A DNA stretch of 28,638 nucleotides from a virus: positions 1 to 28,638 of the IMG/VR virus record IMGVR_UViG_3300049728_000063; one strand, given 5' to 3'. A model generated the notes under the pieces. The model saw only the letters and a program-made list of their open reading frames with translations, was not told the origin of the DNA and ran no database searches. Shown piece after piece: positions 8,034 through 15,960 of this stretch. Within the stretch, counting starts at the first letter, position 1. Each line of letters opens with the position of its first letter. Made by a program: the position numbers and the translations under genes.

Positions 8034-8732
8034 TTATTTTATACCTTTCGCAATTAAGAATATTCTCTGTTGCGATTCAAGGTGTTTACGTTCTGATAAT
8101 AATGCGACCTCTCTTATTTCTAAATCTTTTTCTTTTGTTTCATTGACTGAAATACCGTTTTCGTAAGTTGATATTTTTATAGATAATTCTTTTAGTTTTT
8201 TTTCTTCTAAAGCGGAGTTAGAAATAGTATTTTCCTTAGCGATTTCATATTCTTTTTGAGCCAAATCACGAAGGGTGAAAGTTTCATTGCGGGCTTTTTC
8301 GGCTTCTTCACTTTTGTATCTTGTGTTGGCAATGATAGTGGAGATTTCGTTTTCAGTTTTTTTGATTTGGTTTTCTCTTTCATTGAGTAGAAATTCTTTT
8401 GCTAATAATTCTGTTTTTTGATTAAGGATTTCTCCTATACCTTTATCAACTTTTGCCCACTCCTCATCAAGAGGTTTCAACAATTCTTTACGCCTTACTT
8501 CCAACTCTGTTATCTCTTTAGAAAGAGAATCTTGTTTTTGTTGTAGTGAGCTTAAAGAATCGTTGATTACCTGTTGTGAACCCGCAATAAACTCATCACG
8601 GGTCTTTTGAAGTGTCAATACTTCCTCCCGAAGAGCATCAATCTTTTTTGCAAGGAAAACTCCTGAATCAATTATATTCTTACGTTCTGTTTGCACCCTA
8701 TCGTTGATTTGTTTCTTCTGGAGTAATTTCAT
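8034..8732 (-). CDS. Coiled-coil virion-region protein (232 aa)
   Basis: 232 aa, highly charged and helical over nearly its whole length, for example KKIDALREEVLTLQKTRDEF and KEITELEVRRKELLKPLDEE. No Cys-pair, Walker or catalytic motif is present. It resembles the 160-aa coiled-coil protein downstream in composition and could be its partner or a distant paralogue. It starts 5 bp after the 171-aa gene. A role in a tail, fibre or head-closure part is inferred only from position. Confidence 0.5.
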   Translation of the reverse strand: MKLLQKKQINDRVQTERKNIIDSGVFLAKKIDALREEVLTLQKTRDEFIAGSQQVINDSLSSLQQKQDSLSKEITELEVRRKELLKPLDEEWAKVDKGIGEILNQKTELLAKEFLLNERENQIKKTENEISTIIANTRYKSEEAEKARNETFTLRDLAQKEYEIAKENTISNSALEEKKLKELSIKISTYENGISVNETKEKDLEIREVALLSERKHLESQQRIFLIAKGIK

Positions 8733-8737
8733 AGAAG

Positions 8738-9253
8738 TTATATTCTGCCAGCTAACAATTTATCGTTAGACTCTTTGAACTCTGCGTTTAGGTCTACTGT
8801 TGGAAAATTACTACCATCTGAAGAACCTTTACCGATAGGTTTAGAAGCCTTTAAGTTAAGTTCTTCTTCTTCTATAACTTTAACTTTAGCTTTTCCTGCT
8901 GGTAATGGTTTAAGGCATTGGTCTACCCACGGTTGTAATTCACTCTCGTTATAAGAGGAAGCAATCACATTGTAGCCCATTTCTTTATTCTTTAGACCGT
9001 TTCTAATTTCCTTAAAACCTTTTGTTTTGAAGAACTCACGTTCCGCTAGAGCTTTGGCAGCATATTTTCTAATTTGCTGGACGTGTTCTGGCGTTTCGTT
9101 TTTAATAATCATTGGGACTGTTTGCTTTGCGGGATAAGTGTAAATTACATTATTCCACTTGTAATCAAAGTCCTCGTCTGTTGGGTTAGTAAATCTAAAG
9201 ACTCCGTCAAAGTCTGCATCATACTCTTCTACTTCGTGTTTAAATGGGGGCAT
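8738..9253 (-). CDS. Virion-region protein, 171 aa, function unknown
   Basis: 171 aa, acidic. The start FDGVFRFTNPTDEDFDYKWN, then YTYPAKQTVPMIIKNETPEH, looks like a small beta domain; after it comes the helix VQQIRKYAAKALAEREF. The C-terminal 50 residues are polar and probably flexible. Proteins with this layout sit just downstream of capsid genes in related-looking phages, but I do not know a function. Its leader (9254-9391) holds two hairpins, the longest untranslated gap inside the structural operon after the scaffold leader. Confidence 0.45.
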   Translation of the reverse strand: MPPFKHEVEEYDADFDGVFRFTNPTDEDFDYKWNNVIYTYPAKQTVPMIIKNETPEHVQQIRKYAAKALAEREFFKTKGFKEIRNGLKNKEMGYNVIASSYNESELQPWVDQCLKPLPAGKAKVKVIEEEELNLKASKPIGKGSSDGSNFPTVDLNAEFKESNDKLLAGRI

Positions 9254-9267
9254 ATTTTAATTCGGAT

Positions 9268-9301
9268 GTAACCAGATGTTTCTTGTGAAACCTGATGTTA
9301 C
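9268..9301 (-). promoter_or_regulatory. Small two-part hairpin in the leader of the 171-aa gene
   Basis: On the minus strand GTAAC pairs with GTTAC and, inside, GTTTC pairs with GAAAC around an ACAA loop. The two stems are separated by a 5 by 5 internal loop. It lies 15 nt before the ATG at 9253. It could affect translation initiation or mRNA stability. No U-tract follows, so it is not a terminator. Confidence 0.35.
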
Positions 9302-9324
9302 CCTGATTAGTTTATAAGAGAACT

Positions 9325-9379
9325 GTTCAGCTCTCATACTCGCTCCCTGCGTCGCCAAGGAGCAAAGTGAAAGCTGAAC
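9325..9379 (-). other. Inverted-repeat hairpin between two virion genes
   Basis: An 8-bp perfect stem (GTTCAGCT with AGCTGAAC) encloses a second stem, GCTCC with GGAGC, around a 12-nt loop. It begins 12 bp after the stop of the 289-aa gene. The downstream tract is only CTCTTATAAAC, so termination would be weak. A role as a processing or partial-termination site that lowers expression of genes after the highly made capsid proteins is possible. Confidence 0.4.
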
Positions 9380-9391
9380 TATTAAGTTTTA

Positions 9392-10261
9392 CTACAATAA
9401 CATGTAAACCGCTCCTACTTGTGCTGAAGTCAATGTTTGCATTGCGATAGCGATTTGTGGGGAAGTTGTAAGTGTTGCGATACCAAGACATCCTGCTGTA
9501 GCACATTTCTGTCCAAGAGGATAGCCGACATTGGTAACCGAGTTGTCTATTAAACAACCAACTTGACCGTGTGATACGACAAAGCCGTATACTGGTGTTC
9601 CTAGAACCGTCAAAGCACCTGATGTTCCATCGTAAGTGTTTGCTACTGAAGCTGGCATAGGATAGACCGTAACACCTACTGCTAACCCTGTTGGGGTTGT
9701 AGGCATTATGACTACGTTCTGACCGTGAGCATAAACAAAACTTACTACTGAAGTTGCATCAAGAGTGGTCTGAATAGGGTCTGCAAGAGTAACTGTAATC
9801 TTGCCAGTCGTTGCTGCTGCCGCTGTGTGGGAAGCAATATCAAGCGTCTGACCAAGACCTACACCTGCGGCTACAATGAGCTGTCCACCAGCGAACTGGT
9901 TGGCATTCATTACAGTTCCACCATTAGTAACATACACTTGGTATGTGCCTGCGGTTGCTGGAACTGTTGTTGGAACAGTTATCGCCATTTTTTCAAAGGC
10001 GGTAAGCTGTGGGGAATTTTGAACGAGGTTTCCTGCTACCAAAGCCACTGCGGCATTTGATACAAGAGTCAATGTTTGACCTCCGTCTGTGTTCCACTTG
10101 GAACCCACAAGAGTATCAAGACTAGTATCGGGAACACCATTTACCTGAGTGCCTGTCAAACCGTTGTATAAAGCGGTGGCAGTACCAGAGTAATTAGCGT
10201 TTCCTAGATTACCAGTATTGAAGATTGGGAAAGGGGAACTTTTGAAATCTGTTAAAATCAT
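9392..10261 (-). CDS. Probable head/decoration virion protein
   Basis: 289 aa, very rich in Ala, Gly, Thr and Val, without charged clusters. The N-terminal helix-poor part includes SKWNTDGGQTLTLVSNAAV. The middle (LDIASHTAAAATTGKITVTLADPIQTTLDATS) and the C-terminus (YGFVVSHGQVGCLIDNSVT) recall capsid-associated proteins that follow the major capsid gene in podovirus-like genomes. It starts 23 bp after the 180-aa gene with a leader (TTAAAAATATATG) nearly identical to that gene's. High expression is likely from its position. Decoration protein is the best guess; a minor tail protein is possible. Confidence 0.5.
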   Translation of the reverse strand: MILTDFKSSPFPIFNTGNLGNANYSGTATALYNGLTGTQVNGVPDTSLDTLVGSKWNTDGGQTLTLVSNAAVALVAGNLVQNSPQLTAFEKMAITVPTTVPATAGTYQVYVTNGGTVMNANQFAGGQLIVAAGVGLGQTLDIASHTAAAATTGKITVTLADPIQTTLDATSVVSFVYAHGQNVVIMPTTPTGLAVGVTVYPMPASVANTYDGTSGALTVLGTPVYGFVVSHGQVGCLIDNSVTNVGYPLGQKCATAGCLGIATLTTSPQIAIAMQTLTSAQVGAVYMLL

Positions 10262-10284
10262 ATATTTTTAATGTTAGTTAATAA

Positions 10285-10827
10285 TTAAGCGGCTGTGAAG
10301 ACGCCTGTCTGGGCGACCATCCACCAAGCTGTACCATCACAGACAATTGTAAGAGCATCTCCAACCACTGCTGTTGCTTGTGTGTTCGTTACTGTAGTTC
10401 CTGATACTGCTGTTCCTGTTGCTGATGTTTTTAAGTGAACAGTTCCACCTGTAATGGTGTAACCAGCAAAAGTATTTCCTGTAACAAATGTGAACTCAAG
10501 TCCTGCTGCGGCTGTTGGAAGCGTAAATGATGGAGTGCCACTTGTAGCCGACATAATGTATGTCGTACCTGAATTAGCAGCGGTTAGAACAAGTGTTGCT
10601 CCGATTGCCGCTGTGTCTACAACTTTATAAGTGAGCCCTCCATTAAATACTGGTGTACCAGTAAAGGTAGCTACTCCAGTAACATTTAAGGTGCTTGCCA
10701 TAGTGACTGCACCAGTAATCGCTACAGTTGAACCGAATGTTGCAGGCTTGTTCGTAGCAAAAGCCACACCATTTACTGCATAGTTTGCTTCAGCTTGAGG
10801 TTGTAAGTTTTCGTAATATAAACTCAT
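10285..10827 (-). CDS. Beta-rich virion protein following the capsid gene
   Basis: 180 aa. Residues about 25-65 consist of repeated short strands (FGSTVAITGAVTMASTLNVT, then GVATFTGTPVFNGG), as in trimeric fibre shafts. Residues 75-120 have the pattern TAANSGTTYIMSATSG then PSFTLPTAAAGLEFTFV, seen in head-fibre and decoration proteins. The C-terminus ends GDALTIVCDGTAWWMVAQTG. It directly follows the major capsid gene, which fits a capsid fibre or decoration protein. Starts at an ATG with leader TTAAAAATATATG and no Shine-Dalgarno motif. Confidence 0.5.
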   Translation of the reverse strand: MSLYYENLQPQAEANYAVNGVAFATNKPATFGSTVAITGAVTMASTLNVTGVATFTGTPVFNGGLTYKVVDTAAIGATLVLTAANSGTTYIMSATSGTPSFTLPTAAAGLEFTFVTGNTFAGYTITGGTVHLKTSATGTAVSGTTVTNTQATAVVGDALTIVCDGTAWWMVAQTGVFTAA

Positions 10828-10859
10828 ATATTTTTAACGTGTTAAAGAATATACGACTA

Positions 10860-11789
10860 TTATATTCCTGTTATGCCAGTAATTTTTCCGTTACGGAATG
10901 GAGCGGTGCACACAAGTTGCCCGCCCATAATCATAAAGCCATTGATAGCTCCCTGATTGTAAGCGTGAATCCACTTTGTCCAAGTAAATGCTTTTGTCGC
11001 ACCTGCTGGACTAAAGTTGTAGATATTGCCTTTGATGAGTTCAGTGCCAAGTTTGACTGGCTCACCTTCCCACCAATTAAGTCCATAGAACTCCAAGAAC
11101 TCGCTATTGAGTTCGTAGAATGTTCCAGTAACTACCTTCTTATCTCGGAAGATTTCTAATCCGTCCCAAATCATACCATCGGCTTTGAAACCTGCTCCAG
11201 CATCCATTTTGCGGAAATCGGAATAAGTATTGCGTTGAAAAGCCTGTAATAGTTGTTCAAAGTAAGCCCAAGTTTGGTAATCGGTCAAACAGATATCTGG
11301 TTTAATGCGTCCATCCGAAATATTGTTATTTACTTGACGAACGAGTAAGAGAGATAGTGTTGTGGAAGCGGTCTGATAATCGTTTAAGCCTGGATAGGTA
11401 GCACGTGAAAGTCCACCATAAGTGGAAGCTACTGACCCATTGTCTACTATATTACCAAGTCCAGCAGGAGCTTTTCCACCATAAGATGTTCCATTTCCTT
11501 GAAAGAAATTACCAACATCATCTGCGGCATCTTCTGAACGTGACTTCATAGTCACTTCCAAAAGATTAACTTTCTGCTCATTGGTTTTGTTAATTGATAA
11601 TTCTGAACCTGCTAATGCTACGTTAGTTGCTGTAAATGTTGGATAAAAAGTCATATTCACAGTCGTAGGATTTTGAGATGTAGGAAGTTGGTCAAATCCA
11701 TTGAACGCAACTGTAGAAACGCCTTTTTGATATTTAATACCAAAAAGCATTTGGCTACCATCCCATTTTTTTGTCTTGCCTAGAATCAT
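10860..11789 (-). CDS. Major capsid protein (HK97-like), N-terminus probably longer
   Basis: 309 aa from the first ATG. Long helix-then-strand layout: NEQKVNLLEVTMKSRSEDAADD (spine helix), SSLLLVRQ-type helix region, DICLTDYQTWAYFEQLL and GLEIFRDKKVVTGTFYELNS, as in HK97-fold capsid proteins. It sits after the scaffold gene and before beta-rich head proteins, the usual place. The frame stays open for 35 codons before the ATG (to 11894) and encodes clearly protein-like sequence, including NQYLAPFWIDQTLRDNAFFG. That stretch has no ATG, GTG or TTG; a CTG at 11868-11870 would give 336 aa. The true start is therefore probably upstream and unusual, or the start has been lost by a sequence error. 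Confidence 0.75.
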   Translation of the reverse strand: MILGKTKKWDGSQMLFGIKYQKGVSTVAFNGFDQLPTSQNPTTVNMTFYPTFTATNVALAGSELSINKTNEQKVNLLEVTMKSRSEDAADDVGNFFQGNGTSYGGKAPAGLGNIVDNGSVASTYGGLSRATYPGLNDYQTASTTLSLLLVRQVNNNISDGRIKPDICLTDYQTWAYFEQLLQAFQRNTYSDFRKMDAGAGFKADGMIWDGLEIFRDKKVVTGTFYELNSEFLEFYGLNWWEGEPVKLGTELIKGNIYNFSPAGATKAFTWTKWIHAYNQGAINGFMIMGGQLVCTAPFRNGKITGITGI

Positions 11790-11949
11790 TCCAAAGAACG
11801 CATTATCGCGTAATGTTTGGTCAATCCAAAAAGGAGCAAGATACTGATTTGTCGTTGTCTGTATATTCAGTGATGGAGGGATAAAGTTTGGTCTTTAGTA
11901 TTTTATGGGTATTGTTATTACCTTTATTACTAAATCAGTTATCTAATAA

Positions 11950-12684
11950 TCATTGATTAAGAAGTTTGTCTTTCACTGCGTCCCAGTCTTTCCACGAACC
12001 TCCTTTCGGTGCTTCTTGGTTAGATGCGGGGGCAGAGCGTTCCATACTCCTTGAAGCGAGAGTTTTAGCGGTTGCATTAGACCTACTATTTACCTTTCTA
12101 AAATAATCAAAGGTTTTGATGAAGTCGGGATATTCTTGATAACCACCTTTTGGTTCAATGTCTAACAAGTAATCCTTGTAGGCGTCCCATTGTTTTTCTG
12201 TCAATGGCTTACCAAAGTGGCTTTCAATCTCATCTCGTCCTTCGTCTAGCTCGTCTACTGCTTCCTCTAACTCTACTTGCTCGTTTTGTTCTGCTTCTTG
12301 TTGAGCTTCAAGAATTTCTTTCAAGGCTTCGGATTTCGCTTGTCTGGACATTCCGCTCCAGTCCTCTTTCAAGTCCTTTAGAGCTTGTATCTTTTCAGGA
12401 GTATCGTTGCCTATAATCTTCTCTAAAGAGGATATAAACTTTGGTTCTCCAACTTCTTCTTTGAAAGATTGTTCTGCACTTGGTTTGAAATCCTTTAATC
12501 GTTTTTCAACCTGTCGGTCTATATAACGCTGTACTTTTTCATCTTTATGAAAAGCCACAGGTTTCTCAGGGATTTCTTCTTCTCCCTTTTCTTCGGGGAA
12601 GAGTGCAAGTTCGTCACCGACTTCTACATTCGGCTCTTCCAAACCTGCTAAAAAACTATCTACTACTTTGGTTTCTTTTTCCAT
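11950..12684 (-). CDS. Probable capsid scaffolding protein
   Basis: 244 aa, highly acidic and helical. The first 50 residues are Glu-rich (ALFPEEKGEEEIPEKPVAFH). Residues 110-155 form a charged helical block (AEQNEQVELEEAVDELDEGR). The C-terminus is basic and ends SWKDWDAVKDKLLNQ, fitting the coat-binding tail of scaffolds. It lies directly before the capsid gene, after the portal. It ends in TGA, one of the clear cases showing TGA is a stop here. A long untranslated leader (12685-12804) precedes it and carries short inverted repeats. Confidence 0.65.
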   Translation of the reverse strand: MEKETKVVDSFLAGLEEPNVEVGDELALFPEEKGEEEIPEKPVAFHKDEKVQRYIDRQVEKRLKDFKPSAEQSFKEEVGEPKFISSLEKIIGNDTPEKIQALKDLKEDWSGMSRQAKSEALKEILEAQQEAEQNEQVELEEAVDELDEGRDEIESHFGKPLTEKQWDAYKDYLLDIEPKGGYQEYPDFIKTFDYFRKVNSRSNATAKTLASRSMERSAPASNQEAPKGGSWKDWDAVKDKLLNQ

Positions 12685-12804
12685 AATTATTGCGGGGCTG
12701 ATACGCTCAGTCGAGAGAAGCGATTATGTTAATAAGATTTACACAGGAGCTTTATTTAACGTCCACAGCACCGAAGAGAACGGACAGACTATTTAATTTT
12801 CAAT
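12685..12804 (-). promoter_or_regulatory. Untranslated leader of the scaffold gene
   Basis: 120 bp with no start codon. On the minus strand it can form GTCC...GGAC and CGCT...AGCG hairpins, and it ends in ATCAGCCCCGC (12692-12702), an 11-mer also found in the leader after promoter P1 (17552-17562). No good sigma70 promoter was found in it. A leader with regulatory structure is the most I can say. Confidence 0.35.
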
Positions 12805-12903
12805 TTACGCTACTGTTGCCACTTCGGGTGCTGGTTCGTGGTTTTCAGGAACTTCAGGTAAGACATCAGTTCCTTCCTCTACTGGTTTTACTTCTTCTTC
12901 CAT
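12805..12903 (-). CDS. Short acidic peptide, 32 aa
   Basis: An ATG at 12903 opens a 32-codon frame, MEEEVKPVEEGTDVLPEVPE and then NHEPAPEVATVA. It is rich in Glu, Pro and Val and looks like the acidic start of the scaffold protein downstream. Its leader holds the bipartite TAGATTATC...AACCAATAA element found before two other starts. It could be a real microprotein or a remnant of a scaffold-like gene. No function known. Confidence 0.4.
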   Translation of the reverse strand: MEEEVKPVEEGTDVLPEVPENHEPAPEVATVA

Positions 12904-13031
12904 AACTTTATTGGTTAGCTGATAATCTACTTTTTATCTACTTATTAAATTTCTATTTTAGCCTTATAAATTAACACTTCACTACATTTTTATCTACTAG
13001 ACTACTTTTTAACTAATACTTTCTACTTAAA
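12904..13031 (-). promoter_or_regulatory. A-rich untranslated region with AAGTAGA repeats
   Basis: 128 bp without a usable frame. On the minus strand it contains several close copies of AAGTAGA or GTAGATAAAAA (around 12927-12944 and 12994-13026). It ends with the bipartite leader element (12908-12930) before the 32-aa gene. Possibly a binding or translation-enhancing tract; no promoter or terminator could be fitted confidently. Confidence 0.3.
12908..12930 (-). promoter_or_regulatory. Bipartite leader element, copy 1
   Basis: Minus strand reads TAGATTATC, AGCT, AACCAATAA, ending 4 nt before the ATG at 12903. Copies 2 and 3 are at 26794-26812 and 27460-27482. These starts have no Shine-Dalgarno motif, so the element may help initiation. 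Confidence 0.4.
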
Positions 13032-13157
13032 TTATTGGTGTGTATGGACTGACCTACTTCCACATTCTTTACAAGGTTTTAATTTAACTGCGTCTTTAAA
13101 CTTACTAAAATCTGCTTTCCCTCCTTTTAATGCTTTTGATTTCGCTGTTGTCTTCAT
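13032..13157 (-). CDS. Small basic zinc-ribbon-like protein with AKSKAL motif
   Basis: 41 aa: begins MKTTAKSKALKGGKADF and ends KPCKECGSRSVHTHQ. The CxxC followed by HTH gives a possible Cys2-His2 metal site. TAKSKAL at residues 4-10 is the peptide shared with three other small proteins around the portal gene (13191-13502, 15961-16110, 16222-16410). It follows the 103-aa gene after 33 bp. Too small for recognition by family; coding status is supported by the shared peptide and the metal-site residues. Confidence 0.55.
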   Translation of the reverse strand: MKTTAKSKALKGGKADFSKFKDAVKLKPCKECGSRSVHTHQ

Positions 13158-13190
13158 TTTGTTTAGTTAATTATTACGACCTTTGGTAAT

Positions 13191-13502
13191 TTAATGGTTT
13201 TCTCCTTTCTTAAAATGAGCTGGGCGATAACTGGAAGAAGATTTGTAGTTATCGTGTATTCCATTTTTATCATATTTGAAATAACTTCCACTTAATCTAA
13301 CATTTTCTGCTTTTTTACCTCTTTCATCTCCACCGCTTTTATTAAACATTGCATTATGTTTCTGATGATGTTTAGTAATAGAACGGGCAATAGGATATGC
13401 CTCGTGAGGGGATTTTCCTTTTGCATCTACTCTCCACCCATTCTTTGTTTTGAATGAGTATGTTCCTTCTTTTCCCAATGCTTTTGAACGTGCTGTTGAC
13501 AT
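13191..13502 (-). CDS. Basic small protein with ARSKAL motif, follows portal
   Basis: 103 aa, strongly basic, rich in Lys, His and Ser. It starts MSTARSKALGKEGTYSFKTK and continues NGWRVDAKGKSPHEAYPIAR, then a His/Lys helix (SITKHHQKHNAMF). The C-terminus is Ser/Tyr/His rich and probably flexible. The start codon lies directly against the portal stop. The STARSKAL peptide links it to three neighbouring small proteins. A DNA- or portal-associated virion protein would fit the charge, but nothing catalytic is visible. Confidence 0.55.
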   Translation of the reverse strand: MSTARSKALGKEGTYSFKTKNGWRVDAKGKSPHEAYPIARSITKHHQKHNAMFNKSGGDERGKKAENVRLSGSYFKYDKNGIHDNYKSSSSYRPAHFKKGENH

Positions 13503-15350
13503 TTAAGTTGTTATATTAGGTTGTTGAGCGTTGTCGCTCATTCCGACCTGACCTAGGGACGAACTAGTAGGCGGTGCTGATAAATTTGTATTCGTCGGAT
13601 TTTGGTCTTGTATTTGTCCCGTTGGCGGTTGTTGTTGCATTTGTGCTTGCTGTTCGGGGTTTGGAGATAAGTAGTTTTGAATATATTGTGCTGGGTTGGT
13701 TCTAAATATCATCATTCTTAAAGCTGACTCTTGCGGGTCTGGGTTGTCTATGTCTTCCAAGTAAGTTAATGGGTCGCTTGCACCTGCTTGGAATAATTCT
13801 GTAGCGAGATTTTGCTGACTGACTTCATCTTTTGGCTTCATACTATTCGGGGACACATTTACGATAAATCGTCTTTCTTCGTCCTGCATTTGTAATTGAA
13901 TATAAGACACCGCAGCACCATTACCCATAACAGCAGCAAAGTGAGGTTCGTCATAGAATACATAATACATTTGGGTTAGCTTATTAAAGAAGTTAGCGGC
14001 GACTTGTTCTAGGGCTTCGCCTACACCTCCACCTATTCGGGAACTATCTCGGTTAGTATTGATTACCATTCCGTGAGCTGTTTGGTCTGTGTCTGGTGCG
14101 TCTGCTGTAAGCCCCTGTGTGCCATATACACTCATTAGAGCGTTCTGGGCGTTCTCTTGTGAGGTGAATATACCACTAGGCAAATCGTTAGCTGGAATAC
14201 GCTTTATAGCCCCGTCTACATTTCCATCTGGGACTAAGATGAAGCCTTCTTCATAGAAACTCTGCACTGCTTGACTCGCTGTTTCTTGGTTAAATGATAC
14301 GCCTGAGATTGCTACCGCATTGTTAGCACTCTTTAGGTTCCTATCAATCTGCTCATCACGGACATTGATTTGGTCTTGGTTTGAGATATTCTGCTCTATT
14401 AAGTTCGTGATGTCGTGGGGTTGTTCTTGTAAAGAGAAGATAGAGAGGAGAGTATAAGGCATCTTTGGCTTCGCAAAGTGATTATGACCTTTTAATGTTT
14501 CCTCTCCAGCTTCGCTTTCTTCGGTTGATTGACCTTTCGTATCGTAGTTGTAAAATTCATTCTTGTGTTTGTCCAACACCTTGTCAAAAAAGGTGGTAAA
14601 GCAATATTCATCAGTCCACCATTCTGTGCGGACAACTTTCGTGCCTACTTTGTTATTAACTTTGTCTAAAATATATGCTTTATGTTCTAGGAAGGTGTCA
14701 ATAAGTTTCTGGGCTGTGGTTTCTATCTTCTCTCCCATCCAACCTACAAAGTCACCAAACTCATCTACATAGCCTGTGGGTTCAAATAGGAAGTTTTGTG
14801 GATTCCTGACTTCTACTGTGATGTCCTTAGTAGTTTCATCCCAGCCATATTTAAGAATAGCTGTAAAGTAAATACCCCAATGCCAAACCATAATACCTAG
14901 TTTCTTTCTAAGTAAGAAGTTCTCTGCGTGGAATTGAAGCATTGTCTTTAAGCCCTTGCTTGCTTCCTTGCCTTGTGGTGTGTTATCGCTGAATACTACA
15001 GGTTCAGGGTTCTTGGCTAATGCTTGCGGAACGAATGTAGCGGTGCTTTGGAATAGTAAGTTCTTAGATACTGGCACTTGGCGTCTTGAATTACCAAACT
15101 GTAAGCCTAATAGGTATTTCTTGTTCTCTTTCTGTCTAGCAACTACTTTCGGTGCATATCCAGCATAATCACTTTCGTATTGTTTCTTTAAGTCTAAAAG
15201 TTCCTCATCAGAGAGGTCTAAGGATAGTTCGTCTTGATAGTCGCCTACTACTCCTTCTTCGTCAGAGTTGCCAGTATAAACTTTGTTAGTTTTAGAACTA
15301 ACTAGGTCGTCTACTGCTTGAATGTTGACGGCAAAATTATCTTCATTCAT
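13503..15350 (-). CDS. Portal protein
   Basis: 615 aa. The gene lies between the terminase genes and the scaffold/capsid pair. Residues about 50-120 (LSDEELLDLKKQYESDY, then KKYLLGLQFG) and the block VPVSKNLLFQSTATFVPQAL resemble podovirus-type portal N-domains. The middle has the long helix-rich stem and clip region (LIEQNISNQDQINVRDEQID, then LEQVAANFFNKLTQMYYVFY). The C-terminal 60 residues are Gln/Pro/Asn rich and likely disordered. It forms the DNA-entry ring of the head and docks the terminase. HNH endonuclease 3 sits 2 bp before its start, suggesting a targeted insertion at the portal 5' end. Confidence 0.82.
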   Translation of the reverse strand: MNEDNFAVNIQAVDDLVSSKTNKVYTGNSDEEGVVGDYQDELSLDLSDEELLDLKKQYESDYAGYAPKVVARQKENKKYLLGLQFGNSRRQVPVSKNLLFQSTATFVPQALAKNPEPVVFSDNTPQGKEASKGLKTMLQFHAENFLLRKKLGIMVWHWGIYFTAILKYGWDETTKDITVEVRNPQNFLFEPTGYVDEFGDFVGWMGEKIETTAQKLIDTFLEHKAYILDKVNNKVGTKVVRTEWWTDEYCFTTFFDKVLDKHKNEFYNYDTKGQSTEESEAGEETLKGHNHFAKPKMPYTLLSIFSLQEQPHDITNLIEQNISNQDQINVRDEQIDRNLKSANNAVAISGVSFNQETASQAVQSFYEEGFILVPDGNVDGAIKRIPANDLPSGIFTSQENAQNALMSVYGTQGLTADAPDTDQTAHGMVINTNRDSSRIGGGVGEALEQVAANFFNKLTQMYYVFYDEPHFAAVMGNGAAVSYIQLQMQDEERRFIVNVSPNSMKPKDEVSQQNLATELFQAGASDPLTYLEDIDNPDPQESALRMMIFRTNPAQYIQNYLSPNPEQQAQMQQQPPTGQIQDQNPTNTNLSAPPTSSSLGQVGMSDNAQQPNITT

Positions 15351-15352
15351 AT

Positions 15353-15940
15353 TTAGTATTTAATTGTTTTGGTAAATTTTTTGACATTGCATTTTTTACA
15401 TAAAGGTTGGATATTTTCTATAAAATTACTACCGCCTCGTGATAATGGAATTATATGGTCTCTTGTTAGTTGTATTATTGGTTCGGCTTGATGACAACAA
15501 GGGCAAGTAAAACCATATTGTATTTTCAAAAGTTCCCATTCTCCGTCTGTGTATGAACCTACTGCATTTCTTACTCTATCTCGTCTTATTTTACCGTGTT
15601 CTAATTCGCTTACTCCCCCTTTCCACCTAGCATTTTCCGCTCCCATTCTTTTACCCATAAACCTTTCACTTTGTGCTTTCTTTTGTGCGTCTGTCCAAAG
15701 GTGGTGTATTTTCTTTGGTGTTCTTAATTTTGCTTTCCAACTTTCTGGCATTTTCTTTCCTTTTAATGGATTATGCAACACACCTTTTGTTCCCTTACTC
15801 CAACCTACTTGTCCTTTTATAAATGGCTTACCAAAACTATGGGGTCGTGAACACTTATAGCATAATCCTGTCTTTCCATAATAATTGCCTTTGTATCGTA
15901 GTGGGGTTAAACAATTTTTACACTTTACTTTTTCTTTCAT
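15353..15940 (-). CDS. HNH homing endonuclease 3 (Cys4 zinc type)
   Basis: 195 aa. The N-terminus has a zinc ribbon, Cys7-x2-Cys10 and Cys27-x2-Cys30, then a basic linker with GWSKG and ENARWKGG motifs typical of phage homing enzymes. The HNH core is classic: Cys146/Cys149, Asp161-His162 in TRDHIIPLSRGGSN, Asn176 and Cys181-x2-Cys184-Asn185. It abuts the portal start (2 bp gap). Directly upstream a six-codon frame, MDKDKR, ends inside this gene's start and resembles the portal start MNEDNF, possibly a second insertion scar. Endonuclease identity is firm. Confidence 0.87.
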   Translation of the reverse strand: MKEKVKCKNCLTPLRYKGNYYGKTGLCYKCSRPHSFGKPFIKGQVGWSKGTKGVLHNPLKGKKMPESWKAKLRTPKKIHHLWTDAQKKAQSERFMGKRMGAENARWKGGVSELEHGKIRRDRVRNAVGSYTDGEWELLKIQYGFTCPCCHQAEPIIQLTRDHIIPLSRGGSNFIENIQPLCKKCNVKKFTKTIKY

Positions 15941-15960
15941 CTCTTATCTTTGTCCATTTA

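Noticed and set aside
9327-9557. 76-aa minus-strand frame
   Set aside because: Overlaps the 289-aa head protein in another frame and has Arg/Ser/Tyr composition typical of a shadow frame.
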